Assembly: GCA_018222405.1 (NCBI GenBank)
Contig: JAAFAI010000019.1
Location: forward strand, 1-64,000
Reading direction: 5' to 3'
Source of the DNA: Gammaproteobacteria bacterium
GTDB lineage: Bacteria; Pseudomonadota; Gammaproteobacteria; Enterobacterales; Alteromonadaceae
Length of the DNA: 64,000 nucleotides
Position 1 is the first letter of the stretch. Every line of letters starts with the position of its first letter. Position numbers and translations under genes: made by a program. This document shows, piece by piece, positions 16,159-24,684 of the stretch. The notes beneath the pieces were generated by a model. The model made no database searches, was not told where the DNA came from, and worked only from the letters and a program-made list of their open reading frames with translations.

Positions 16159-17583
16159 GTGAACATTGTTTTTGCGATTTCTGAAGTTGAAGAGCTGGTC
16201 AAAACCGGAGGCCTGGCCGATGTGGGCAAAGCACTGCCTCTGGCACTGAAATCGCCCGAGCATACCGTTAGCGTATTTATGCCCTATTACAGGGCCATCG
16301 CTGAGCAATTCTCACTTTCTGAAGCCTGTAGCAGCCAGACTCTGTTTGCTGAAAGCAAGGTTTACCACTATGCCATTCGCCAGCTCAACTGGCACGGTAT
16401 CGACGTTTACTTTATTGACTATCCGGAATACTTCGACCGGGAAGGTCTGTATAACAGTGCGTATGAAGCCTATAACGACAACGGCGAGCGGTTCAGTTTC
16501 TTCTGCGGTGCCGTATTAAGTGCTATTCAGGCGCTTAGCATGGCGCCGGATATCATCCACTGCCATGACTGGCACACCGCCATGCTGCCGTTTTTATTGC
16601 GCAGCGATCGCAGCGGCTATTTCAGCAACACGCGTTCGGTATTTACCATTCACAATGCCGCGTTTCAGGGTGTGCACCGGATAGAAGAAATTCCGTATCT
16701 GCGTCATCATCCAGTCATCCTTGAGCAAGTTCATGGCGGCTACATCAACTTTTTGCAATCCGCCATCGAGTGCGCAGATAAAATCACTACAGTAAGCCCT
16801 AATTATGCCTCGGAGCTCCTCACCGACCTCGGCAGCCATGGCCTGCATGACCGGCTTATGCAGCGCAGCAACGACTTATCCGGAATTTTAAATGGCTGTG
16901 ATTATAGTCAGTGGGATCCGATGACCGACCCTTATATTCCAGCCCACTTCAACGCGGATGATGTGAGTGGCAAGGCAGAATGTAAGCAGGCCCTGCAACG
17001 TAAATCCGGCCTGCCGGCAGAGCCTAACGTGCCGGTATTTGGTATGGTATGTCGGCTTACCGAACAAAAAGGGTTTGGGTATCTGATTCCCATCCTCGAC
17101 CGCCTTATTCGTCACAAGCTGCAACTGGTGATTATTGGCACCGGTGATCCCAGGGTTTGTCAGGATCTTGGCGAGTTTGCCGAGCAACATCCCCAGCAGT
17201 TCTCCTTTATTAATGGTTTCAGTACCGAACATGCCCACCTGATAGAAGCTGGCGCGGATTTCTTTTTGATGCCTTCTCAGTTTGAGCCTTGTGGTCTTAA
17301 CCAGATGTACAGCCTGGCCTATGGCACGGTGCCTATTGTGCGCGCGGTCGGAGGCCTTAAAGATACCGTTATCGACCCCGAATACGCCCCGGATACGGCA
17401 ACCGGATTTGTATTTGAAGAGCCCAGCGGCGAGGCATTACTAAGCTGTATTCGCCGTGCGCTGTTAGCTTACTACGAATGTCCGGTGACTTTCCGTGCCA
17501 TGCAGCAAAAGGGCATGCACACCCGCTTTACCTGGCAGGAAGCCGCTGAACAATACCTGACCCTGTACCAGAGCATCAATTAA
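16159..17583 (+). CDS. glgA: Glycogen synthase (ADP-glucose), GT5 family
   Basis: A 474-residue GT-B glycosyltransferase adding glucose from ADP-glucose to the non-reducing end of alpha-1,4-glucan. The N-terminal KTGGLADVGKALP loop binds ADP-glucose. FTIHNAAFQG is in the middle, and the C-terminal GT-B half has GMVCRLTEQKG, FLMPSQFEPCGLNQMYSLAYGT and RAVGGLKDTV. Start is GTG 16159 with GGAGAG. No other glg gene (glgB, glgC, glgP) is in this window, so the pathway is completed elsewhere. It is followed by a 1-nt-overlapping small exported protein. Confidence 0.93.
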   Translation: MNIVFAISEVEELVKTGGLADVGKALPLALKSPEHTVSVFMPYYRAIAEQFSLSEACSSQTLFAESKVYHYAIRQLNWHGIDVYFIDYPEYFDREGLYNSAYEAYNDNGERFSFFCGAVLSAIQALSMAPDIIHCHDWHTAMLPFLLRSDRSGYFSNTRSVFTIHNAAFQGVHRIEEIPYLRHHPVILEQVHGGYINFLQSAIECADKITTVSPNYASELLTDLGSHGLHDRLMQRSNDLSGILNGCDYSQWDPMTDPYIPAHFNADDVSGKAECKQALQRKSGLPAEPNVPVFGMVCRLTEQKGFGYLIPILDRLIRHKLQLVIIGTGDPRVCQDLGEFAEQHPQQFSFINGFSTEHAHLIEAGADFFLMPSQFEPCGLNQMYSLAYGTVPIVRAVGGLKDTVIDPEYAPDTATGFVFEEPSGEALLSCIRRALLAYYECPVTFRAMQQKGMHTRFTWQEAAEQYLTLYQSIN

Positions 17584-17912
17584 TGTCACCACGGTCATTA
17601 CTACTATTAGTAGTATGTACATTAGCGAGTCCTGCGGTGTGGGCAGAGGTGCCTGAGGAATGTATTCAGGCGCCGGAGCGACAAACTTACTGCCCACACA
17701 CCCTGTATCGGGTAGCGCGTGTTGCTGTGCCCTCACTGGCCATTAATCAGGGCGGTATGGTTTGCCTGTGTTTATCTGACCTTACCGATTTACCATCCAA
17801 CCGCCAGCAAGCTGCCTTTACCAGTATAGCCCGCGAGTATGCCCTGCCACCGCAGGCACTTTTTAAGCTTTTGGAAATACCGCCACCAGACTGGGCTGCA
17901 GAAAATAACTAA
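17583..17912 (+). CDS. Small exported hypothetical protein, coupled to glgA
   Basis: A 109-residue protein not recognised. It has a Sec signal peptide (MSPRSLLLLVVCTLASPAVWA, cleavage likely after the AWA-like site near 21) and a mature part with about five cysteines (C27, C37, and CLC around 71-73), suggesting disulphides in the periplasm. A charged amphipathic C-terminal half follows. The ATG overlaps the glgA stop (TAATG), so translation is probably coupled to glgA even though the product is exported and GlgA is cytosolic. The next gene starts 125 nt later. Confidence 0.7.
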   Translation: MSPRSLLLLVVCTLASPAVWAEVPEECIQAPERQTYCPHTLYRVARVAVPSLAINQGGMVCLCLSDLTDLPSNRQQAAFTSIAREYALPPQALFKLLEIPPPDWAAENN

Positions 17913-18037
17913 TAATCTGCCCCAAAGAAGGCTTTTAAAACGCAAAACAACACCTTAAAGCCCCGCAATACTTTATTTTTTAGCCTTTATGAGCCACTAT
18001 TAAATGACTAATCCTTGTGGGCTTATTTAACCTTCTC

Positions 18038-19696
18038 ATGTCGCTGTCGGCCGCCAGACTTTCGATTAAAAGTATCATGATATGGCTTGTTATTGTCGTA
18101 TCGGGCAGCGCTATGTTGTTATCCACCCTGGTGACAAACTATCTGCAACATGCAGAAGTAAAAGAGCAACTGCTACAAAACGTGCGTTCACTGGCCGATA
18201 TGGTAGCCAGTAATGTGCGTCCCATCATGGCTGTCACGCCCACCGATTTAGACGAAGAGATGAATCGCAGTGATCAGCTCGCCAATATGCTGCAAGGGCT
18301 CGATAGTTTTCCGGACGTATTAAACGCGCATATCTATAGTGCTCTGATAAATGGCCAGACGCCGCAAATGCTCGCGTTATATACCAAATCGACCAGCACT
18401 GCCGCCGAGAGTAAGATTAATGACATGGCGCGTTATTTTACTGCCCGGTTAGACGAAGATAACCAGGTAATTGAAATCATCCGCCCCATTAACATAGAAG
18501 AACAAACCCTTGGATACGTTTATGTGCGAATCTCATCCGAGTCATTTTTCAGCTACGTCAGCGGCACCCAAATGGTGCAAGTGGCCACAATAGTGCTGAT
18601 TATCATTGCCGCCTTTCTGGTTGCACTCAAATATGGCCAGATGCTGGCTAATCCGATCCAGGATACCAACCTGATGCTGCAGAAGGTTGCCCGCAGTCGC
18701 GATTACTCCCTGAGATTCTCAGCCAGCAATGTCCGCGAGTACGACCATATGCTCGATTCCATCAACATTTTACTGTCGCGGGTTGAGGAATATATCAGCA
18801 AACAACAGCAGGCCGAACGGCAGCTACAAACCCTCAACAGCCGTCTGGAAGAAGAAGTAAACCAACGCACAATCGCGCTAAAGAGCGCTAACAACGAACT
18901 GATTCAGACTCTCGAGAAGCTGCATCAGTTTCAACGCCAGATTGTAGAGAATGAAAAGATGGCGTCACTCGGCGATATGGTGGCAGGCGTTGCCCATGAG
19001 GTAAATACGCCGATTGGACTGGGTATTACTGCCTCGACCATGATGCTCGACAGGCTGGCGGTTATCGATCAGCAGTTTAAGGATAAAACGCTCAAGGCCA
19101 GTGCCATGGAGCGCTTTATTAATGAAAGCCGGGAAAACCTGAATATTATTTACCGCAACCTCGACCGGGCCGCGCAATTAATCTCGAGCTTTAAACAGGT
19201 AGCGGTGGATCAAACCAGTGAAGAAGCCCGGGAAGTCAATGTTAAGCAGTTGATTGAAGAGACTCTGATGTCGATGCGGCCGCGGCTGAAAAAGGTAACC
19301 CATACAATTAATATTGATTGCTCAGAAACCCTCAATGTTATGTGCAAAGCCGGGCCATTAAACCAGATTTTGATCAATTTAATCATGAATTCACTGATCC
19401 ACGCCTTCGAAACGGTTGAAAACGGCAAAATTGACGTCATAGCTAGGTTGACGGATGACCAAAAACTGAAAATAATTTACAAGGATAACGGAAGCGGTAT
19501 ACCAACAAGCATTAAGAAGCGTATTTTTGATCCCTTTGTTACAACAAAACGTGGCCAGGGCGGCTCCGGATTAGGGATGCATTTAGTATTTAACTTGGTA
19601 ACTCAGGCGCTTAATGGCAATATAAAGTTAGAAAGCGAAGAAGGAAACGGCGTTGAGTTTACGCTAACGTTCCCGGTAACAGTAAAAAAACCATAA
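18038..19696 (+). CDS. Membrane sensor histidine kinase upstream of arcA
   Basis: A 552-residue kinase with TM1 about 14-34, a periplasmic sensor region about 35-180 (CHASE8-like: LQNVRSLADMVASNV), TM2 about 185-205, HAMP-like linker, coiled coil (about 255-310), HisKA with H320 in GVAHEVNTPIGLG, and HATPase_c with LINLIMNSLIHAF, KDNGSGIP and GGSGLGMHLVFNLV. It lacks the receiver and HPt domains of ArcB, so it is a simple kinase. ATG 18038 is chosen; GTG 18017 would add seven residues and neither has a clear ribosome site. It lies 153 nt upstream of arcA on the same strand; whether it phosphorylates ArcA is unproven. Confidence 0.88.
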   Translation: MSLSAARLSIKSIMIWLVIVVSGSAMLLSTLVTNYLQHAEVKEQLLQNVRSLADMVASNVRPIMAVTPTDLDEEMNRSDQLANMLQGLDSFPDVLNAHIYSALINGQTPQMLALYTKSTSTAAESKINDMARYFTARLDEDNQVIEIIRPINIEEQTLGYVYVRISSESFFSYVSGTQMVQVATIVLIIIAAFLVALKYGQMLANPIQDTNLMLQKVARSRDYSLRFSASNVREYDHMLDSINILLSRVEEYISKQQQAERQLQTLNSRLEEEVNQRTIALKSANNELIQTLEKLHQFQRQIVENEKMASLGDMVAGVAHEVNTPIGLGITASTMMLDRLAVIDQQFKDKTLKASAMERFINESRENLNIIYRNLDRAAQLISSFKQVAVDQTSEEAREVNVKQLIEETLMSMRPRLKKVTHTINIDCSETLNVMCKAGPLNQILINLIMNSLIHAFETVENGKIDVIARLTDDQKLKIIYKDNGSGIPTSIKKRIFDPFVTTKRGQGGSGLGMHLVFNLVTQALNGNIKLESEEGNGVEFTLTFPVTVKKP

Positions 19697-19849
19697 AACC
19701 GTTATTTAACACATTTTTTCTTGGACTTAACCTGCCCTTAAGCGTACTTTTACGAATGTGGCAATTAATTTGCAAGATAAAAAGATCGATAACAATAAAA
19801 TCTGATAAACTTTGTACAGAGTACTAATTTTTGTAAATAGAGTGTGAAC

Positions 19850-20557
19850 ATGCAGACGCCCAACATATTAATAGTAGAAGATGAAGTGGTCACCCGAACC
19901 ACATTGAAAAGTTTGTTTGAAGCCGAAGGGTATAACGTTTTCGAAGCCGAAAACGGCGAACAAATGCATGATTTTTTTGAAAATCACACAATCAATCTGG
20001 TTATCATGGACATTAACCTGCCTGGTAAAAACGGATTGATTCTGGCTCGCGAAGTACGCGACCGTAAAAATATCGGCCTGATTTTCTTAACTGGTCGTGA
20101 TAACGACGTGGATCGTATCCTGGGGCTGGAAATTGGTGCAGACGATTATCTCACCAAACCATTCAACCCACGTGAGTTGACTATCCGCGCACGTAACCTG
20201 CTGAGCCGCACCACCAGCAGCACTGAAGACGATGATTTACCAAGCCGTGTTAGCTTTAATGGCTGGACTCTGGACGGCGACAGCCGCTCGCTGATTGCGC
20301 CTAGCGGTAATGAATTCCGCCTGCCACGCAGTGAGTTCCGTGCTTTACACCTGTTCCTGAGCAACCCTGGTAAGATCCTTACCCGTGAACAGCTGATTAT
20401 GGAAATGACCGGCCGTGAACTACGTCCTAACGACCGTACTGTGGATGTAACCATTCGCCGTATTCGTAAGCATTTTGAATCTGAGCCAAATGAAGAAGAA
20501 TTGATCGTCACCATTCACGGTGAAGGCTATCGCTTCTGTGGTTCGGTAGACAGCTAA
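19850..20557 (+). CDS. arcA: Response regulator ArcA (aerobic respiration control)
   Basis: A 235-residue OmpR/PhoB-type regulator very similar in sequence to Escherichia coli ArcA. The receiver domain has [17 protein letters not shown]54 in [14 protein letters not shown] in FLTGRDND and K in LTKPFNPRE. The winged-helix domain contains [31 protein letters not shown] and HGEGYRFCG. ArcA-P represses aerobic metabolism genes under low oxygen. ATG 19850 gives the family N terminus; GTG 19844 is an alternative. The upstream neighbour is a simple histidine kinase, not the usual ArcB. A terminator follows. Confidence 0.95.
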   Translation: MQTPNILIVEDEVVTRTTLKSLFEAEGYNVFEAENGEQMHDFFENHTINLVIMDINLPGKNGLILAREVRDRKNIGLIFLTGRDNDVDRILGLEIGADDYLTKPFNPRELTIRARNLLSRTTSSTEDDDLPSRVSFNGWTLDGDSRSLIAPSGNEFRLPRSEFRALHLFLSNPGKILTREQLIMEMTGRELRPNDRTVDVTIRRIRKHFESEPNEEELIVTIHGEGYRFCGSVDS

Positions 20558-20587
20558 AACACCCAAAGCGCTCATTTACGTACTGGG

Positions 20588-20623
20588 ACAACAGCACAGG
20601 CATTGGCTTGGTGCTGTTGTTTT
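20588..20623 (+). terminator. Intrinsic terminator of arcA
   Basis: A perfect 10-bp stem ACAACAGCAC / GTGCTGTTGT with a 13-nt loop followed by TTT, 30 nt after the arcA stop. It also sits before the end of the convergent TPR gene. Confidence 0.8.
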
Positions 20624-20687
20624 AGTGTCTGCGATTTACTACATCATTCGTTCCTGCTAACCGCGCCGTCACTCTTGCCCTATGAAC

Positions 20688-23510
20688 TCAGTCAGGCTCA
20701 GTCATTAGCAGCTGATGTAATTGCTGAATCTCCTGTGGATAGGTTGATGGTGCCTGGGTGTCTACCAACGGCGTAAGAAATTTACGTGCTTCTTCACGCA
20801 TGCCCAGCGCGTTGAGTGTATGAGCGAGAAAATATTGGGTATCGGCATCCTGTCCATTGCGGGTATATGCCTCGCGTAACAGTTTAAGGCCGCTTTCCAT
20901 GCGGTTACGCTGCACCAGTCCCCAGCCTTTTAACGCCAGAATATAAGGATCGGCCGGGTTAATCGCCTCAGCAGCGTCCACATACTCAATCGCACTTTGT
21001 GGCTCGAAATGGAAATATATCTGAGCGAGACGGCGCGCGTAGCCCGCTTTCTTGGTATCCTCTACCGCAGTCAGGTAGAGCTTTTCGTAGTGAGGTACAG
21101 CCTCTTTGAAACGCTGTTCATAATAATAATACTGGCCCAGCAAGCTGCGGCTGAATACGGAATCAGGCGCTTCTACCACCCGCTTTTTAAGCGCTTCTTC
21201 GAATGTATCTTTGCCAATATTAAACCGGGTTAAGCCATATAATTTGGCGTAGGCAAGTTCAAATTCAGGATTTAACTGCAAGGCTTGGTGGTAATATTCG
21301 CCGGCCTTAACAGCCTGTCCCAATTGCTCTGCAAGGCGCCCTCTCAATAACCATAATTCAGGGATATTGTAAAAATCTGAGGCTGCCTGAAGTACCGCTC
21401 CAGCCTCCTCTGTCTGCTTCTGATTAAGGTATATCTCGGCCAGTTTTATCGGTGGTAAGGGATCATCAGGATTAATATGCCGGGCCTGCTGCAATGATTT
21501 AACCGCCAGACGCTGATTACCTGACTGAATGCTTATATTGGCAATCCCCAACAACAAGCTGGCATCACCGTTACTCAGTGGCAACGCTTTGTAGAGATCC
21601 AGGTCAGCGCGGTTCGACTCTTGTTGAGACACATACAGCTGCGCTCGTCGGAGCAGGTTTCTGGCAGTATCATGCTCCAGGTCAATAAGCCGGGAAAGCA
21701 TTTTGATGGCACCCGCCGTGTCTCCCTCCCGCTGATAGATGGCTATCAGGCTTTCAATCACAGAACGTTCGGTACTATCTTGTTTATACAAGCTTTCATA
21801 GCGTTCTTTGGCCAACTCTGTCTGACCAGACGAAAGTAACATGCCGGCATACATTTGTTGCAATGGCAGCTGGGCGGGATATTGCGCAGCCAGTTCCTCA
21901 ACGCTTAGTAAAGCTGCGCTTTTGTTGCCCTGGTAAAAATCCAGCCAGGCCAGGTTAGCCCGGGCCGGCACCATGTTGGGATCATGGCTCAGCGCATTTT
22001 CAAATGCCACTCTGGCATTACCGGCGTCTCCTAACATCAGATGCAGGGTACCTTTAAAATTAAACCAGACCGGCTCCTGTGCTGAGTGTTGTAACTGCTG
22101 CTCCACCACTCTTAACGCTTTTAGGTAATCGCCGGCAAAACTCAGGGCCACTGCAGTTACGCGGGCCACCTCTTCTGACTCCGGAAAGCTCTGCAGCAAT
22201 TGTTCGAGTCGTTGCATTGCAGGATCCTGCATGCCCCGGGCAAACAGGATTTTAACTTCCAGCAACCCGGTTTCCAGGCGGTCTGGGTACTGGTCGGCAA
22301 AACTGCGCCAGGCCGGTAGCGCTTTAAATACCTTACCGTCTTCTATAAACAGTTCAATCAGCAGCGACATGGACTCTGGTGCTTCTGCGAGCAACGTATC
22401 CTGCTCCGGCTCTAACAGGCTAATCGCCTGCCCGGGTTGCTTTAACGCAACATGCGTTCTGGCCAGCAGCGTTAATGTCTGCGGGTAAAATGCCCGCTCT
22501 TTGACTAAAAATGTGAATGCTTTGAGGGCTTGTTCGTAACTGCCCGACTGATAAGCAATTAAGCCTTCCAGATAATACAGAGTCTGATCATTTGCCTTAG
22601 TGTTTTTATCCAGTTGCTCGATACGCGCTTTGTAAGTTGCGAGGATTTCAGCGTATTTGTCATTCGGGTTCAGGCTGTTGCGCACCAACATGGCGAAAGG
22701 ATCTTCCGGTGTCAGGCTAAGAATAAGATCCAGCGTATTGGCCGCTTCTGCGCGTTGATTAGCAGCAAGATAAACATCTACCAGCGTGCGTAACACCAAC
22801 GGATCCTGTGGTGCAAGCACAGACGCTTTATCCACAAAGGCTAACGCCTCGTCGTAACGTTGTTGATAAAGCGCTAAACGCCCGCTGGCAAGCAGTACCC
22901 GAGTATCGTTGCGTGCCATAGAGGCCGCCAGCTCAAGTTGCTTTTCTGCTTCCTGCCAGGCCTTGCTTTCAATCGCCAGCTCGGCAAAACCCAGTGCGGC
23001 AGCGAGTTCTTCCCCCAGCAACTTAAGAGCGGCGTAACTTTCCCTGGCACAGTTGTCATTGTTAGTTTCACGACAAGCCACTGCTCGCTGTTTCAGCCAC
23101 TCTGCACGCATAGCCGGCGTAAATGCCTTAAAACCGGTGAAGCTAATTAACGATTCAAACTGTCTTGTTGCAATCAGCGACTGTGACCATTCACGGGCAA
23201 AGAGTTCAGCGTCAGCCCCTTGCTCCAGAGCCTGTTGGAAGGTATCTGCAGCCAGGTTATAACGGCTGTACTCAGTTTGTATTTTGCCCAGCAGGGTGAG
23301 TGCAGGCAGGTAACCGGGGAGTTGCTGACGGCATCGCTTCAGGTAAATCAGCGCTTCTTCGGAATGACCATCCAGGTAGGCAAACTCTGCTTTCTCGCAG
23401 TCAATCACTACAGCTTCAGCTTGCTGACTTTGCGCCAGCCCCTGAGCAAGAAAACTACACCAACACAAAGCAGCGAAAAATAAGCGTCCGGTCACATTAA
23501 TACAACTCAC
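20688..23510 (-). CDS. Large exported TPR protein, PEP-CTERM system (PrsT)-like
   Basis: A 940-residue protein with a signal peptide (about 1-26, hydrophobic LFFAALCWCSFLAQGLA) and tetratricopeptide repeats from about 45 to 930. Examples of the TPR pattern are HSEEALIYLKRC, AADTFQQALEQGAD, AGEYYHQALQLNPEFELAYAKL and SAIEYVDAAEAINPADPYILALKGWGL. The length and layout recall the TPR protein PrsT of PEP-CTERM/exosortase loci, though that is recollection. GTG 23510 is the longest start. It is 77 nt downstream of a surface protein with a sorting-like tail on the same strand, supporting a joint role at the envelope. No exosortase gene is in the window. Confidence 0.72.
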   Translation of the reverse strand: MSCINVTGRLFFAALCWCSFLAQGLAQSQQAEAVVIDCEKAEFAYLDGHSEEALIYLKRCRQQLPGYLPALTLLGKIQTEYSRYNLAADTFQQALEQGADAELFAREWSQSLIATRQFESLISFTGFKAFTPAMRAEWLKQRAVACRETNNDNCARESYAALKLLGEELAAALGFAELAIESKAWQEAEKQLELAASMARNDTRVLLASGRLALYQQRYDEALAFVDKASVLAPQDPLVLRTLVDVYLAANQRAEAANTLDLILSLTPEDPFAMLVRNSLNPNDKYAEILATYKARIEQLDKNTKANDQTLYYLEGLIAYQSGSYEQALKAFTFLVKERAFYPQTLTLLARTHVALKQPGQAISLLEPEQDTLLAEAPESMSLLIELFIEDGKVFKALPAWRSFADQYPDRLETGLLEVKILFARGMQDPAMQRLEQLLQSFPESEEVARVTAVALSFAGDYLKALRVVEQQLQHSAQEPVWFNFKGTLHLMLGDAGNARVAFENALSHDPNMVPARANLAWLDFYQGNKSAALLSVEELAAQYPAQLPLQQMYAGMLLSSGQTELAKERYESLYKQDSTERSVIESLIAIYQREGDTAGAIKMLSRLIDLEHDTARNLLRRAQLYVSQQESNRADLDLYKALPLSNGDASLLLGIANISIQSGNQRLAVKSLQQARHINPDDPLPPIKLAEIYLNQKQTEEAGAVLQAASDFYNIPELWLLRGRLAEQLGQAVKAGEYYHQALQLNPEFELAYAKLYGLTRFNIGKDTFEEALKKRVVEAPDSVFSRSLLGQYYYYEQRFKEAVPHYEKLYLTAVEDTKKAGYARRLAQIYFHFEPQSAIEYVDAAEAINPADPYILALKGWGLVQRNRMESGLKLLREAYTRNGQDADTQYFLAHTLNALGMREEARKFLTPLVDTQAPSTYPQEIQQLHQLLMTEPD

Positions 23511-23587
23511 TAGCAGTTAACCTGGAACATCTGCAAGGATTCGGCAGACAATAGCTCACCCGAGCCAGACGGATGAGCCCGGAGAAT

Positions 23588-24523
23588 TCATACCGCAGCG
23601 TGCTTACGACGCTTACGCATGACTAACAGCACTCCGCCAAACAACAAGACTGCAGCTGAAGGCGCTGATACCGGCTTTTGTTCGTCCTGCGGGGGTTCGT
23701 AGGTAAAGAGTTTATTATGAACTTCCACACCTCCTGTGTAAGACAGGGCTGCTATACCACCATCCAGGCTGCCGGTATAGCTGGTGATATCTGCGTAAGG
23801 CGCCAATACTGAGCCATTCCAGCCATCACCATTAAAGTTCAGACCAGTGTAGTCGTAGAAATTCCACAACACCAGTGGCGAAACTGTGCTCTTGTCGAAG
23901 TTGCCCTGTGCTTTCGCATTGATATTCAGTGTGCCGCTACCTGATACATTAATGATCATCGGTACGCTTGGCGTAAAACCAAACTCCAAGCCACCGCTTT
24001 GTAAATCATTACCGCTAATATTAAACACCAGCAAATCGTCGCTGCTGGAAGATTCAAACAGTTTTTTGTTCATGTCTGATGTATTGAACGTACCGTTTGC
24101 GGCCAATGTCTGGTAATAATCACTGTCATCAATCACGCTTTGATAGATTGCATCGAAACGAGTTTTTAATAATAGTTGGTCTTCTTTAATGAGCGCCGCG
24201 TCGTGATCCTGCACATCGATGTTGGCAGGATTAGCGTTACCGCCATACACCACGTTGCCATTGAGCGCCTTGAGACTGGGAGCGTTAATATCACCCACCA
24301 CGGTAACGGCATCAACTACCGGGTCGGCAGGAATACGACTACCAACATCAGTCGATGCACCGTTGATATCGCCGCCAATCATGATCCGCCCTTCAATATC
24401 GCTGGACGTACTCAGATCGTTTTTCAATATTAAGTTGTAAGTACCAACGTTATCTACCGAGGCGAACCCAGATGCAGCATAAGCACATAAAACGAGACCA
24501 CTAATACGACTTAACATTTTCAT
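23588..24523 (-). CDS. Choice-of-anchor A surface protein with C-terminal sorting-like signal
   Basis: A 311-residue secreted protein with a signal peptide (LSRISGLVLCAYAASGFA) and a choice-of-anchor-A domain: the YNLILKNDLSTSSDIEGR-type opening, a LNGNVVYGG strand, a helical insertion around FDAIYQSVIDDSDYYQTLA, and DGWNGSVLAPYADIT. The C terminus has a VSAPS motif, a hydrophobic segment (AAVLLFGGVLLVM) and a basic RKRRK cluster, the tripartite layout of PEP-CTERM/GlyGly-CTERM-like signals but with an unusual motif. ATG 24523 is chosen; TTG 24532 and ATG 24517 are alternatives. It is paired with the TPR protein downstream and likely surface-anchored or processed there. Confidence 0.82.
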   Translation of the reverse strand: MKMLSRISGLVLCAYAASGFASVDNVGTYNLILKNDLSTSSDIEGRIMIGGDINGASTDVGSRIPADPVVDAVTVVGDINAPSLKALNGNVVYGGNANPANIDVQDHDAALIKEDQLLLKTRFDAIYQSVIDDSDYYQTLAANGTFNTSDMNKKLFESSSSDDLLVFNISGNDLQSGGLEFGFTPSVPMIINVSGSGTLNINAKAQGNFDKSTVSPLVLWNFYDYTGLNFNGDGWNGSVLAPYADITSYTGSLDGGIAALSYTGGVEVHNKLFTYEPPQDEQKPVSAPSAAVLLFGGVLLVMRKRRKHAAV

Positions 24524-24658
24524 TTTATTCAATTTTTCATCAAAGATTGGACTGGCCCAATTAATGCAAAATACAAACCATAAAGTTAAGCCCTTGTTTT
24601 GTAATACATTACGACAAAGAGAACAGACCAGTTACCCTAAAGTGTAAAAGATGCCGAC

Positions 24659-24684
24659 AAAAAAGCCTGCGGTTAAGCGCCGGC
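24659..24684 (-). terminator. Terminator overlapping the pmbA stop codon
   Basis: Minus strand: GCCGGCG pairs with CGCAGGC (one mismatch) around CTTAAC, followed by TTTTTT. The loop contains the pmbA TAA stop, so the hairpin forms from the end of the coding region. Confidence 0.75.

Noticed and set aside
23220..23483. Frames antisense to the TPR gene
   Set aside because: No motifs or ribosome sites; the TPR periodicity on the minus strand is unambiguous.
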